Shown: positions 11,615 through 24,571, counted from the first letter of the stretch. The stretch is DNA of 64,000 bases from Spinacia oleracea (GCF_020520425.1 NC_079491.1:2294001-2358000), one strand, 5' to 3'. The notes: generated by a model from the sequence alone, not told the origin. Made by a program: numbers and translations.

Positions 11615-14126
11615 TGAAGGAAATATGTCCTTCACCCAAGGTGCATTAATCTTATATCAAGGTTCAGAATAATTACGAATAATTAATTCAGTGAGATCAA
11701 GTGATCGGAACGGCTAGCTGGAGTAAAGTTCCCGATCAGTAAGTTCTAATCCTTATTCGGCTCACAACTTACTCTTTACTGAACCTACAAGGTCACACCA
11801 ATGACATGTAAAAGATCGCCGGATTAAATATGAATCGAAAATTCATTTAATGGCTTTTCGGGAAGTTAGTTTGAAAAACATAATTATACGATTAAACTTT
11901 GGATTGTAAATCGTATATCGTATTGCGTATATTCTTAATCTAGGCGAAACGAGTAATCGTATCGTAGAATGTTGGACTGTATCGTACATTACGATAAACA
12001 AACGTAAGGCATTGGACGCAAATACGAGAAGGGAACGCTGCCTGCCCAACGAGCCTAGCGCGCAAGCAGGCAAGACCCGCTAGGCGCAGCAGGGCGCGCC
12101 AGCACGCACAACATGGCCCAAGCCTTTCGTCTGGGCGCGCGCGGGTAAGGACAACAACAAAGAAACGCACAACGCAAGCCCGAGGCCCAAGGGTGTGGCT
12201 GCTTGCGTGATGTTGCTTGCACGGGCCAAGCTGGCCAACCATTGGCCTTAGTGCCTTGGCCGGTTGGCCTTGTGTAAATAATAGGTTATTTTAATAACCT
12301 ATACACAAGGTTTTTCTAACAATTGACATTCATTCTAACCGCAATGAGTTTGTGAGAACCCTAATTCTCATTTTGCCTCCATTAGATTGTTCTTCCCAAA
12401 AGTCACAAAACCTTGAATTCAATCTAAGCTATCAACCTCAAGATGGATCTGACGTGTCGGTGAACCCTGTAGAGGAACAACAATTGGAGTTCTTGTTCGT
12501 GTTCGTATACGTAAGAGGAAAACACACTACAAATGTATGTATTTCTTAATTTGTACTTTTCACATGTTTCCTAGCTTTGGGGTTATGTCGCTATCATGTT
12601 ATGTATTTAATTGTAAACCCCTACAGTCGTATCATGAGCGTCATGTGAATTAAGTACTTTTTAGCATATTTTATATGTTTGTCTCCTCTCAAAATTTTCT
12701 GAATTTTTTTGGTTACTTTTCGAATTTTTTCTTGATTATTGGATGAATCGTTGAATAAGGTATTGTGTTCGTAAAGTGTCAGAATTTCAACTTTTTTGAC
12801 CTTAAACCAATTGGGAACGAGTTTTAAAATGAACCCGTTAGATAAGAATGTCAAAACAGCCCCGAAGTTGGATTTTTTGGGCGATTTCTTCGTTAATTCA
12901 TGAATTAAATCGTTAACTTTGACGCGTTTTTTAATTAATTATATGAGAAAATAGACTTATAATTAATTTATATTTTGTCATAATGTTTTATATAATATTA
13001 TGAACCTAAATTAATTTTTTTGTTCATTAATTTTAGTTATAAACCCTAATCCCACTTTAACCTAAATTAATGAATTTTGATCGAAAATTAAGTTATATTA
13101 ATTGGTAAGATCTGAAAATTTGTTTAGTTAATAAGGGGAATATGATTTCATGTTTAAATGGATTATTTAAAAATTCAAGGATTAAAATTTTGATGGGATT
13201 TGTTAATTTTAATAGTTCACTTAAACTAAATTTGATAAAAAATCTGAAATTTAAATGTTTAGAACGATTTAAATGTTTGGATTGGATTATAAAAGTTATT
13301 CAAATTTTCGTTGATGTTCATCGTTTGTTAAGTTTTAATATTCGTTAGCCTAGATTTATAAATTTCATAAATTGGATTGTTTAAAATTTTATTAAATCAC
13401 CCACTTTAATATTTTTCGTAATTAAAACGATTTGAATTGTTAATATTATGAAAAAATATAATTCGTGCATTTTTTCGTACACTAAAATTGATTTAATGAT
13501 TGGACGAGCAAGCCACTCGCACTTGGAGAGGGGTGGTTGCGGTCCATGCGAGACGAAAGGGTCAAGCGCCGCGCGGCACGCGGGCAGGCCCATGGGTGTT
13601 GGCCTGGCAGGTGCGAGCTGTGCCTGCAGGCAGCGAGGCCATGGGCGAGTGTCTTGCAGCAAGCAAGCATCGCTGGGCGATGCAGCAAGCAACAAGCAGC
13701 GACGAGCACTTACGCTCGTGCACAGGGGCGCGCCAGCGTGCCCTGTGCGCTGTTGTTTGGGTCTTGCACGACGTTGTGGGCCTTCGTGGCCTGCGCGTTG
13801 GTATGTTGATCCGATGCACAACACATCGTTTGTGCTGGGAGCTTGCCTAGCCCACAATGCATCAAATTGTGTATTTTTGCTTCGTTTTAATTCAAGGCCT
13901 AGATTTTGATCTTTGGGCTTATCTTTGAACGAAGGGGCTAACAGTGGACTTTTTCATAATTTTATTTTATTTGACTTGGGACGGGCTTAAAATTAAAGGT
14001 CCAAAATAAATATTGGTTTAAGTGGGAGTCGTTTAAATAAAATTGTTTAAATTAATTAATTTTAGTAGGACATTTATTTTAGTTAAATTAATTATTTGAT
14101 TAGAATAATTATTTGATTAATCAACT
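11615..14126 (+). mobile_element. Truncated copia-like LTR retroelement: LTR 11615-12625 plus internal DNA
   Basis: A TGAAGGAAATATGTCC start resembles Angela/Tork-type copia LTRs. The putative LTR ends in CTACA at 12625 (1,011 bp). It is followed by GTATCATGAGC, close to the initiator-Met-tRNA primer-binding consensus with one extra base. The remaining 1.5 kb has no gag or pol. A GC-rich block (13500-13850) carries overlapping frames on both strands, none recognisable. At 14127 AVT1-like sequence resumes, so the element is truncated or its right end has been lost. The second LTR is not visible. Confidence 0.5.
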
Positions 14127-14656
14127 GGAAAGGTATTACAACGGCTATGAGTTTATATATGTTTTCTTATAGCGTCAACCCGATTTTTCCTATCTTGTAC
14201 ACTTCCATCAAGAAGAAACATCAATTCTCCAAACATATTCATAGCTAATTATGCTATGTTCTCTTCACCTTTTATGGTATAATTTTTCTACTTATGCTTT
14301 AATTTTTCTAGTTTCTGGCCCGGTGTATAATTTAAATAGTTCGAATGAGCTAATGATGTTGGTGGAACTTTTTTTCGTGGAAGGTATTACTCATTGGATT
14401 TTTTTGTGCAACAATATGCTACGCATCAATGACAACACTTGGATATGTGATGGTTGGTTCATCGTTACAGTCTCAGATAACATTGAATCTTCCAACCCAT
14501 AAGTTAAGCTCAAAAACCGCGATCTATACATCATAAATAAGCCCGTTATCAAAGTATGCATTTATTGATGGATCTACTTGCAACAACTACTGAGAGTTGG
14601 TTTCCTAATTAACAGAACAAAAAGTGGTTCAAAATGTTGTTAAGAACTTCCTTGGT
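14127..14656 (+). pseudogene. AVT1-like transporter pseudogene, 3' part (copy C)
   Basis: It starts within exon 2 (NWKGITTAMSLYMFSYSVNP, to about 14229), where the splice donor is damaged by loss of bases at the exon end. Exon 3 follows from about 14385 (LLIGFFCATICYASM...). An in-frame TAA interrupts exon 3 near 14535. The match ends inside the SLVV codons at about 14656, where a TGTAACAC-type LTR end begins, so a retroelement insertion truncates the copy. Confidence 0.8.
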
Positions 14657-16690
14657 TGTAACACACTAATAATTCCCTGCCTTTATAAAATCATTTTCCA
14701 ACTTAAAATAAAGGAATTACTAAGATATTACTGCCATCGTGATAACGGTTAAGGTTATTACCAGAATTACGCAGCAAAATTAACTAACTTTCAAACATAA
14801 TTAACAGTTAATGGCCTCCATACAAATCAGAACCATAACAACCCAAAACCAAAATGTTTAAGTAAATAAAATCCATTAACTAACGGTTTAAATAATTGAA
14901 ATAGTCTAGACTAATAAAACAATAGAGTTTAAACAATGCAGGAGAAAACTACGCTTAATCACCATCCCCATGCTAGATAACTTCTCCAGCAAGTTAACTC
15001 TACAAACCTGTTATTTAAAATCTACTCCCCAACAACGCAAATGCAACGGTGGATCATCATAAGGTCATTAAGGCAAAGGCCATGACCAAAAGAAACATGA
15101 AGCATGAAGTCAACGAAAGCTGAGTACGAACAAGCTAGAATGAAATCCTAGTCTAACATGCTTCACTCAACAATAAAATAATCCACATGCAAAAACCATT
15201 TAATAAACAATTAATCATGGAGACAAGACTCGACTTTTGACATGACTCTTGACTCATAGATTAATTAAGAATAAGCTTCAAACAGGCCTAAAAGACATAT
15301 CCATAAAAGGAAGGGTGTTGGGAGCCCACCAAACACCAAAACAAAATAAAGTAAATTGTCGGACCATACCGGCGGAATTCCAACGCATAAAGAAAATGAA
15401 ACAACGTCTTGTATCATTAATAGGAGTACAAGTTTTCCGGCAAGACTCCCCCCATTGTTCATACTCAAGGTATATACATTCCAAGAGTTTTGAAGCTTTT
15501 TCTCGTTGCAATTTACGTTAATTAATATTTTCTGACCAAGTGAACTCAAGACACAACACAAGGCATATAATAAAAGCAACCAAACGACACTCATTTTTAA
15601 TCCATTCTTGTGATCAAACATACAAGACTCACGTGATATTACTCCCATTGTTCCTTCTCAATATACTATTGAGATAACCCGACATGCCCATTACGGGGTG
15701 TGCACGAGGCATGGAAAATCCTTAATTCAATTCACATACACTTTTCAAACATACCCTACCGACGGGGTATAATAAATAGTGCAACGAGGCACGAATACCT
15801 GGCTCAAAATATGCTAGACATTAAGTACAATAACATAATAGTAATCCCTTGCATGTGAACCAACCATACATGCATAATAATACTTGATCAACATGCTTAA
15901 TAATAAATTCAACGATTATAAATAATCATAACATGCTTGTTCACATAATTTCATAAATTCAACAATAATCCACAACATGGTTGTTCACAACATCAAACAT
16001 GAATCCATAATAATCCAAATCATATGATTCACAATATAAATTATCACAAGTAATCTCATGTAAACGGTGGTCATCCTAGGCATATACGTACCTCAAATAT
16101 CTAAGTACGGGGGCCACTTTACGAATCAAGGCTCTAGATTAGAAATCACCTCCTATCATTAAAATAATGAAATTTAATTATTATTCATGCGCACTAAATT
16201 TTTAGCAACTTTTATAAATTCTAAAACATTTGAATTAGTTAGAAATTAATTTTCGATTAATAAAATAATAGTCTCAATTGAAAAACTAAAGCCCTAGTAT
16301 GAAAACATTAATTTTTCACCCTTAAAATCATCAAAAATTGACACTTTAATCCTTAAAATAGTTCTGAAAATTTTAATTGATTTCCATAATTGAAATTAAT
16401 ATTAAATTATGCAAATCAATCAATCATTAAGTCGGGATTAAAACCCTAACCTCAATTCAACATAAAAATCAATTTAAACCTTTAAAAATCGACACTTTAT
16501 TGAATAAACGAATCTGAAAATTATAGTACTTCGAAAAAATATTCCTCAATCATCTAAACACATAAATCCTCAAATTCGGTGTTCATAACCGTTCCCAGCA
16601 GCTTAATAAATCAATATCAATAATAATAATAATATAATTTTAAAATACGGAATTAAAATAGAATAGGTAAAGAAGAAGAGAATTATATCA
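14657..16690 (-). mobile_element. Tekay-like Ty3/gypsy LTR sequence (minus orientation), degraded
   Basis: The left edge reads TGTAACACACTAATAATTCC, matching in layout the LTR edge at 41772 (TGTAACACCCCGACAATTC). Both continue with CAGAATT, GCAGC, AACTAACTTT, then AGCTGAGTAC and TACGTACCT blocks in the same order. On the minus strand this is the LTR 3' end. The right boundary near 16600-16690 is not sharp. The minus-strand frame at 15265-15648 looks incidental. Confidence 0.6.
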
Positions 16691-16697
16691 AACCGAC

Positions 16698-17510
16698 CTA
16701 TAGCACGGTATAATCACGAATTGAATGTGAATGGGCGTAAACGGATAAAAAATATACGGAGTATAAAAGTTGAGGATTTTGATGCATTCTCAACACTTGT
16801 TTAATTAAGAAGGCTTTATTAAGCGTTGATAAATGACGAATACCCAAGCCTCCCATTCCCCAGGGTAGATTTATTCCTACTAATCCAACGCATTCCCTTT
16901 TATCCTTGTTTAGCCCAGAAGAAAATAGCAATTATTGAATCTATTTTGTTCGAAAATGTGACAGGAATTTCCAAGCTCATCATAACATGAGAAACCGTAG
17001 AAACTATGATGGTATTAATTAAAACCAACTTTTGAACCAGAGATATCAACACCCCATTCCATGAATTGATCAGATCAACAACCTTATCCGACAAGTAAAT
17101 AAAACGTGAACGTTTAGAACCCATACAATCAATAGGTACACCCAAATGTTGGTCGAACTGATGAACTTGTGGCATTCGTAATATAGATTTTAAAAGTATT
17201 TGCTGCGGAAGAGAGGTACTTGGAATGAACTTAACAAAGGATTTAGCAAGATTTAGTTGTTGAACTAGAAACTCGACAATAGCGATCCAAAATACCACCT
17301 ATATTTGTGCAAGAACTTTCCGTTGCTCGGAAAAAAATCAGAGCATCATCAACAAAGAAAAAATGTGTAAACGTGGGTGTCTGCCTTGCCAATCTAATCC
17401 CTTGGAATAACTTTATATCCTGTCCTAATGTTAGCATTCGTCCTAGAATATCCTTGCAGAAGAGGAACAAGTACGGGACAAAGGATCCCCGTGATGTAAA
17501 CCCCACTTAG
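16698..17510 (-). pseudogene. L1-type LINE reverse transcriptase fragment
   Basis: Three overlapping minus-strand frames read in order. The first (17506-17243) contains THFFFVDDALIFFRAT, the RT active-site region with FVDD in place of the usual YADD. The second (17298-16900) contains HLGVPIDCMGSKRSRFIYL, DKVVDLINSWNG and KIDSIIAIFFWA. The third (16931-16698) contains GGLGIRHLSTLNKAFLIKQ. These are the classic thumb and connection motifs of plant L1 elements. At least two frameshifts separate the pieces, and the endonuclease and most of the palm are missing, so it is dead. Confidence 0.85.
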
Positions 17511-17539
17511 GTTTGAAAGGAGGCGAAGTTTTCCCATTA

Positions 17540-18420
17540 ATAAGTTATTGGTAGAACTTTAATGTTATTGGAATTCTACCCCTTATATATAAAAGTATTA
17601 TCTTATTTAAATACTTAATTTAATAATCTAATCATTCTCACATTATTTTGTACGTGGCAAGTACTTTAGTTTTTTTAATTCTTATATTCGTATTTTAATT
17701 CGTCAAAATTTAATGAGACGCTTATGTAGACCATCCAAACGCTCTTAAAAAAACCTATCATTTATAGATGTACGTATTAGATTAGATTGACAAGAGAAAC
17801 GGATTAATCGATTAATTAATCAAATTAACAAATCAAAAAATCCTCTAATAAAAAAAGTACATTCTCTCTCGTTTTGTTTCTCCTAAAACCCTAGCTAGTA
17901 GACTTTCATGGAGGTGGATAAAATCATTAGATCATCAAGTGAAGGTCACACTTCATTATTTAAGACAGTATTCAATGGCCTCAATACTATCATAGGTAAA
18001 CTCTAGTCTTACACATCGACTCGATTTTATAATTTTGATAACATTTACCCGAGTCTTATACATCGTCATATAAAAGTACATATTTCTCTAAAAGTTTACA
18101 TTGTTTGAGTTTAATCTACTTTTCTTCATAGTTGTTTTTTTGCAAAACTAAAGTATCAAGAACTTGTAGCGTCAAATATAATCATGTTGAGTAATCAGGA
18201 TAAGCATATTATATCTTCGTAGGGAAAATAGGATTTAATAATCCAAATAACTTTAGCAAATTTTAAATAAATTAAATGTAGAATTCTTGAATGTTTTAAT
18301 TAACGAGAGAAAAGGATGATTATGGCATTTCTTGGATGGTTAACGAGGTAGAAAATAGGAATAAGAATCCATTGATTTAAATTAAGATAGAAATACATAG
18401 TACTTATATAATAGTGGACT
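17540..18420 (+). pseudogene. AVT1-like 5' flank, exon 1 and part of intron 1 (copy D1)
   Basis: The 5' flank matches that of copy B from about 6290 onward (TTTAATGTTA-type flank, then CCTAAAACCCTAGCTAGTAG). Exon 1 is 17908-17995 (88 nt, the same length as in copy B), beginning MEVDKIIRSSSEGHTSLF, with a normal GTAAAC donor. Exon 1 is still open. No exon 2 follows before another exon 1-like copy at 18701. Confidence 0.8.
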
Positions 18421-18680
18421 TAGGTGCTTATATTTGTCAAAAATTTACAAAAATTCCTTTAAGTAGCTCATATATGTCACAAATTTAATTTTTTTTTAAA
18501 AATCCTCTAAGGAGCTCATATTTGTCCCAACTTTAAAAAATTTTAAATTTTTTTCTAAGGCGCTCATATTTGTCACAAATTTAAAAATTTAAAAAAAACG
18601 GAGCTCATAATTGTCACAAATTTACAAATTTTTCAAAACAAGGAGCTCATATTTGACACAAATTTACAAAAAGATCCTCT
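18420..18680. repeat. Degenerate tandem repeat of about 45-55 bp, 5-6 units
   Basis: The core AGCTCATATTTGTCACAAAT recurs at variable spacing. The same core occurs once or twice in intron 1 of copy B (8311, 8484), so this is an expansion of an intronic sequence. Confidence 0.75.
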
Positions 18681-18854
18681 AAAAAAACACAAGTAGATTT
18701 TCCTGGAGGTTAATGAAAACATTAGATGATCAAGTGAAGGTCACACTTCATTCTTCTAGACGGTATTCAATGCCCTCAATATAATTGTAGGTACTCTTAT
18801 ATTCATCGTCACATAAAATAACACTCGTGTATATAATAGACGTACACCCGAGTC

Positions 18855-18929
18855 CAGTGGCGGAACCAACTGTGACCAAGGGTATGCAACTGCACACCCC
18901 TCATGTAGGAAAAAAATCAGCTAACAATT

Positions 18930-18960
<31 letters not shown>

Positions 18961-21900
18961 CTAAAGTTAACAACTACTCCACTTCACGTGAAAGGCTACC
19001 AAATTAGAGTTTACTAGAGTACAAATTCTGAAAAGTGGTCCCATACTTTTCTGTCCAACTTCCCAAAACTTTAATATTAAATTAAAATTAAATTATTTAT
19101 CAATACCCTTTGACCTTTGTAAAATATTCTATGACCTTATTTTCTTTTTACCCAAAAGACAAAACTTGGGATTATTTTCATCTTCTTTATTTGGCTGTTT
19201 TCTTCTTCTTCATTGTCCCTCAATTACTCAGTTGCTCGCCGAGTCGCCGGCTTCAGCTCCTAGGTTTGTTTTTCTCTTAATTGTTCCCTTTCTTATTATT
19301 GTTAATTGTGATAATTTGAATTGTAATTTTTCCAATTTCATTTAATTCTGTTGAAGTTGTTTATTTTTAGGGTTTGTTTTTTATGATTTTTTTTTTCTCG
19401 TTCGTTGAATTACGGTTGATTTTTATCTAAGGTTTGAATGTGGATACAACTGAAGTTGTTGGATGTCTGAATTGGTGATTTAGTTGGTGAGATTGAATTT
19501 AGCTGGTAATTTTGGGTGGTGATATTGAATTTTAGGTTCTTGTTTCAGGGTCTAAATTAGTCAATTAGGTTCTATTGTTATTTTTCTAAATTTTAAATTT
19601 TTAACTATGAAGGATATTCAGTTAATAATTTCATAAATTAGGTTTAATTGTTATTGTTTAAATTTTAACTTAATAATTAAAATTCGCAGCTTCTATAATG
19701 AATGAGAATGATCGATCAATGAAGAAGAAAGTAAGGATTAGTACTTTAGAGTCCTATTTTCATAAGAAAAGTAAGAATCAAGGGGGTTCTTCATCATCTC
19801 CGATTGCACCAATTCGAAGGGATGATGAGTCTCCTCCAAATATTGTCCCTCCAACTAGGGAAAGAGTAGTCCAATTTGATATAAATTCTCTTCCACATGA
19901 TCCGGGGTTAAGGAGAAGGATTCTTGATTATCATCCATCTGACCATGAAGCAATTAGAAGAGAATATATTCTGAAAGAACCCTTACAACCATATGAGCAC
20001 GATTTTTGTCAAAGAGAAGTTGGAGGTGCAATGCGTCGGTTTAATCCTGAATGGTTTGATACGTACAAGAAATGGCTTGAATATAGTATTGCAAAGGATG
20101 ATGCCTTTTGTTTTGTATGTTACTTATTCAAAGATAATATCGATGTTCTTAATGCTGCTAGCCAGGGTCATGATGCTTTTACCAACAATGGGTTTAGGGG
20201 TTGGAATAGACCATCATCTTTTCTCAAGCATGTTGGCCAAGTTAACAGTGTTCACAATAAGTGTTTAGAAAAGTATGAAGCTACAATTGATCCAAATACT
20301 TGCATACAGAATGTCATTGATCCAAAAACTCCACAAGCTAGAAAAGAATATCAAATTCGTTTGACAGCTTCACTTCATTGCTTGAGGTTTCTCTTGCTTC
20401 AAGGTTTAGCAATTCGGGGTCACGATGAGAGTGAGAAATCCAGTAATCAAGGAAATTTTCGTGAACTTCTAAAGTGGTTTTCTCAAAGGAAAAAGAAGGT
20501 AGGAAAGGTTCTTTTTAAAAATGCACCAGGAAATAATCAGATGACTTCCCCATTGATTCAGAAAGATCTCATTAATGCTTGTTCAAGAGAAACAATTAAG
20601 GCTATTATAGAAGAATTGGGTGACGACTACTTTGGCATATTAGCAGATGAATCAAGGGATGTTTCTTGTAGGGAACAAATAGCATTTTGTTTACGATATG
20701 TTACTAACGGAGGTGTAGTAGTAGAACGTTTTATTGGTGTTGTGCATGTGATGAACACTACTGCCATGACTCTCAAGAATGCCATTTATTCTATACTTGC
20801 TGAATATTCACTGAGTCCTTCTAGAATACGTGGTCAAGGCTACGACGGGGCTAGCAATATGAAGGGTGATATTAATGGGCTCAAAACTTTGATAAAGAAT
20901 GAGAGCCAATCTGCATATTACATTCATTGTTTTGCACATCAACTACAAATGACACTTGTTGCTGTTTCAAAGAAAAATTCTGATTGTGGTTGGCTTTTTG
21001 ATATTCTTTCCATTATGCTAAATGTGGTTAGTGGTTCTTGCAAGAGACAAGAAATTATGAAGGAGGCTCAGGCTAAAATATTGGCAAAAGCATTTGAAAA
21101 TGAGGAGCTTAAAACAGGAAAAGGTTTGAATCAAGAGTTAGGTTTGGGGAGACTCGGTGATACTCGGTGGGGTTCCCATTATAAATTATTGGTGAATGTC
21201 ATTCTTTTGTACCCTTCTATTCGTGAAGTACTTGACATTATTTTTGATGATCCACTACATTTTGATGATTAGCCAAAAGTCGACCATGTTGGTTTTGCTA
21301 TTGAGTCATTTGACTTTATGTTCATGGTTCATATGATGAAAACTATATTTGGGTTGGCTAATCAACTAAACATTGCTCTGCAAAAGAAAGACCAAGACAT
21401 TGTTAATGCTATATCACTTGTGAAGCAGACAAAGGAAAGATTACAACAAATGAGAGAAGACGGATGGGAATCTCTTTTAAACTTAGTTACTTGTTTTTGT
21501 GACAAGAATAAAATTGGAGTTCCCAAAATGGAGGATGAATATCTAACTCGAGGGAAAAAGAAGCGCAACAAGGTATATACCACTAATATTAATCATTTTA
21601 GAGTTGAGGTTTTCTTTGCAATTATTGATTTGCAAACTCAAGAACTTAATAATCGATTTGATTAGGTAAGTATGGAGTTACTTTCTTGTATGACTTGTTT
21701 GAATCCTGTTGATAACTTCTCTTCTTTTGACAAGTTAAAGTTACTAAGACTTGTTGAATTTTATCCGAATGACTTTACAAGTGTTGAATCATCGTATCTT
21801 GAGGATGAACTTGATACTTTTATCTATGACATGCGAAGAGATGACAGATTTCATGGTTTGAAGGATATGGGTGAACTTTCTGTGAAGCTTGTTGAGACAA

Positions 21901-22311
21901 AGAAACATGAATCATATCGGCTAGTTTATTTTCTTATTAAGTTAGTGTTGATTCTTCCGTTGGCTACGGCAACTGTAGAAAGAGCATTTTCAGCGATGAG
22001 TATTGTAAAGAACAGGTTGCGAAACAGTATAGGGGACCAGTTCTTGAACGATTGCTTGGTTACTTATATAGAGAAAAATGTCTTTTTGAAGATAAATGAT
22101 GAAAATATTCTCAATCGGTTCCAACGCATGAGAAATCGCCGAGAGCGGATGTAATTTCTTTCTTTAGAATATTTTTAATTTGAACATCATATTTTATCTT
22201 ATGTATCTTATATTTTTTGAATTATATGATCATATTTCGTGTTCGGATGTTATAATTTTTTCACCGTTATAATTTTACACACCCTATTTTGAAATCCTGG
22301 ATACGCCACCG
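18855..22311 (+). mobile_element. hAT transposon, about 3.46 kb, with TIRs and 8 bp target duplication
   Basis: The left end is CAGTGGCGGAACCA. The right end reads inward as CGGTGGCGTATCCA (11 of 14 match). The flanking octamers CCCGAGTC (18847-18854) and CTCGAGTC (22312-22319) differ at one base. Removing the element rejoins intron 1 of AVT1-like copy D2. It encodes one transposase-like frame (separate entry). Confidence 0.85.
19698..22154 (+). pseudogene. hAT transposase, TTF-zinc-finger/DUF4371/hAT-dimerisation type, two in-frame TAG
   Basis: From the ATG at 19698 one frame of 819 codons runs to TAA at 22152-22154, interrupted only by TAG at 21270-21272 and TAG at 21663-21665. The N-terminus is basic. 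Residues about 115-195 form a TTF-type zinc finger (FNPEWFDTYKKWLEYS, CFVCYLFKD, GWNRPSSFLKHV). Residues about 210-450 fit DUF4371 and the RNase-H-like core (ILADESRDVSCREQIAFCLR, RGQGYDGASNMKG, YIHCFAHQLQ). The C-terminus is the hAT dimerisation region (LPLATATVERAFSAMSIVKN). In an intact protein these would bind the element ends and cut and paste the element. With two stops the C-terminal dimerisation part should not be made. It closely resembles plant 'zinc finger MYM-type protein 1-like' genes, which are mostly hAT-derived. Codon quality outside the stops is good, so the damage is recent. Confidence 0.9.
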
Positions 22312-23113
22312 CTCGAGTCAATCTTACATCTAAAAATTGAGTATCACAAAACATAATACTCAAACCATTTGTTATTACTCACATATACTTTACCCTAATT
22401 AATCATAATTACAAATTTTACCCTAACCTTAATTACAGATTTTATTCAATCATTTTTCATGTAAGATTGGGTATATTATCAATGCCTTATACCCTAGCTT
22501 CAGGAGGATGGTTGAGATTAATCATTTTCTTCTCCATCACCGACGCAATATGTTACTCCGTCTTACTGACCAAACGATGCATGGAAGCGAATCCTAGCAT
22601 CAAGTCTTACGCCGAAATTGAAGAGTTTGCATTCGGAATTCTCGGAAAAAGAGTATTATCAGTAGTATTATACTTAGACCTTTACATGGCATTAACCGGT
22701 TACTTAATTTTAGAAGGGGATAACTTACATGATCTTTTCCTTAATTTAAGATTAATTTTCATGGGATTAACATTGGTGGGAATCAAACCTTTGTGATGAT
22801 TATTGTTGTTGCTTTTCTGCCAACAGTTTGGTTAGAAGATCTAAGTGTTCTTGCTTACATCTCGGCCACCGGTGTTACTTCTGGTGTTGTTATCCTCGCA
22901 TCTGTGTTATGGGTTGGATTATTTGATGGTGTTGGTTTACATTGTAAAGGTGAATTAATCAATTGGAAAGGTACTACAACTGCTATGAGTTTATACATGT
23001 TTTCTTATAGCGCCAACTCGGTTTTTCCTACCTTGTACACTTCCATCATGAAGAAACATCAATTCTCCAAGGTACATATTCCTAGCTTATGCTCTGTTCT
23101 CTTCACCTGTTCT

Positions 23114-23368
23114 TAGGGGTGTGCAAAAATTGACCCAGACCGAAAAAATGGACCGGACCGGACTGAAGGCAATCGGTCCGTTCTCCGGGTCGAGAAATAT
23201 CAATTTCCAGTCTTCGGTCCGGTCAAAAACTCGATTTTGGACCATAGCGATTTTTCCTTACTAAAATATAATATAAACTATTTAAAAATTTAATTCTCTC
23301 CTTTAATATGTTGTAAATATTACTATATTGTGATATACTTTATTGTAGCTTCCAAAAAAAGACCTTAT
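23114..23368. mobile_element. Truncated hAT MITE in AVT1-like copy D2
   Basis: It is the same element as 9200-9685 at the same intron 2 position (TAGGGGTGTGCAAAAATTG start, GGACCGGACCGGAC, then AT-rich). It is cut off near 23368 and the following DNA is unrelated. Confidence 0.75.
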
Positions 23369-23926
23369 ATACACACCCTCATTAAAGTTTAAAGTTTAAA
23401 GTTTAAAGTTCATTTACAATTGTAGTCAAAAAATAAAAAATACAAATGGAAATAAAGTTTAATTCATTAATTAGTTTGTTTAAAAGGACATACAGATAAT
23501 TATTTTACCTTTCCAAGTTTTTTTGTTAATTTTAAAGTCCGATCGAATTAAGAATTTAAGATAAGAAGTTAGATTATACTACGTATTAATTAATTTATAA
23601 TGTTTACTTATATAGTACTCCGTATAACCCAAATTATTTTCAGCATTATTTATGGGGATTACTATTTACCGCCCCATATTACTCAAAATCGCCCCATTTA
23701 TTTACCCATATACCCTTTTCAATTTACTTCCCTCATTCAACATTTACCCTATTCTTCCTGTTTGGCTTTTAGAAGAACATAGAACTGCTTATACAGGTGT
23801 CTTTTTTCTTAATCTTCTTTCTGCTCATTACTTAAATATTTCACCATTTTATTAATTAGGTAAAAAACATCAATCATTTATATAAATATGTAATGATGTT
23901 ATGTTTTATAGTGTTGTAAATTACTA
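23369..23926. other. AT-rich intergenic DNA with small AAAGTTT repeat
   Basis: A 7 bp unit, AAAGTTT, is repeated four times at about 23384-23412. Nothing else is recognised. Short frames at 23600-23855 have no visible homology. Confidence 0.6.
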
Positions 23927-24162
23927 CTCCCTCTGTTTCATAATGTTCCTCACTTTTCCATTATACGCGGTCTTCAATGCACTACTTTGACTATTAATAG
24001 TTTTATTTTTGCATTAAAAAAATTATAACAAAATGATATTTAGAAAGTTTATAATGAAACGAATCCAATGATACCCCACAAGTTAATATTTTTACTCTTA
24101 ATTATACTATTAATTACCGTCAGTTTTTAAAATTTGACCATGTGAATAGTAAACGGAGAAAG
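23927..24162. mobile_element. Stowaway-type MITE
   Basis: It begins CTCCCTCTGTTTCATAATG after TA and ends near AAACGGAGAAAG, the approximate inverse. A related half-element lies at 36288-36403 in the opposite orientation, ending GGAACGGAGGGAG before TA. Confidence 0.65.
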
Positions 24163-24571
24163 CAAGTGTTTCTATGTGTGGATCCACTACTACAAAATAG
24201 GGAATAGAAAACGCTAAATAGAGAACTGTTAAGGTTGCTAAACGTTTTCTAGGAGTATAGAGAACGCATTTCTCTAATAACAGTTGTGTGAAGAAAAGAA
24301 TAGAGTACGGTTATCTTACCTAACCGTCTTGTATTCTTTACCATATCAAAAATAAATAAATAAATTTTAAAATACTTAATACAATAGAAAGCTGTGTCCA
24401 ATATAACGGTCTTTTAATCTTTTACAAAATTATTTTACGATAAAAAAATAAACCTTAATTTAAAACCTTTATTTTTAATTGCGTAAAGAATAAAGACGTT
24501 GTTTTGCAAATCATTATCCTCAATAAAAAAAATTAAACCATTTTTTGAAAAAAAAAATTAAACAATTTAAA

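Larger units (their letters stand above)
18701..23113 (+). pseudogene. AVT1-like transporter pseudogene split by an hAT element (copy D2)
   Basis: A decayed exon 1 (18701-18791) has lost its ATG (CTG instead), has an in-frame stop and ends GTAGGTAC. Exon 2 is 22466-23071 (MPYTLASGGWLRLIIFF, LDLYMALTGYLILEGDNLHDLF, LPTVWLEDLSVLAYISATG, donor GTACAT). Intron 1 is occupied by the hAT element at 18855-22311. Exon 2 reads in frame through LILEGDNL but meets TGA at 22794-22796 after GIKPL. The reading continues in the next frame (MMIIVVAFLPT). That one-base loss is shared with copy B. No exon 3 follows. Confidence 0.85.

Noticed and set aside
13381..13909. Frames of 116-158 codons on both strands
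   Set aside because: A GC-rich block of LTR-element DNA. Cys/Ala/Arg-rich frames on both strands point to composition and not coding.
15265..15648. 127-codon minus-strand frame with hydrophobic parts
   Set aside because: It falls inside Tekay-like LTR sequence and has no match to any domain I know.
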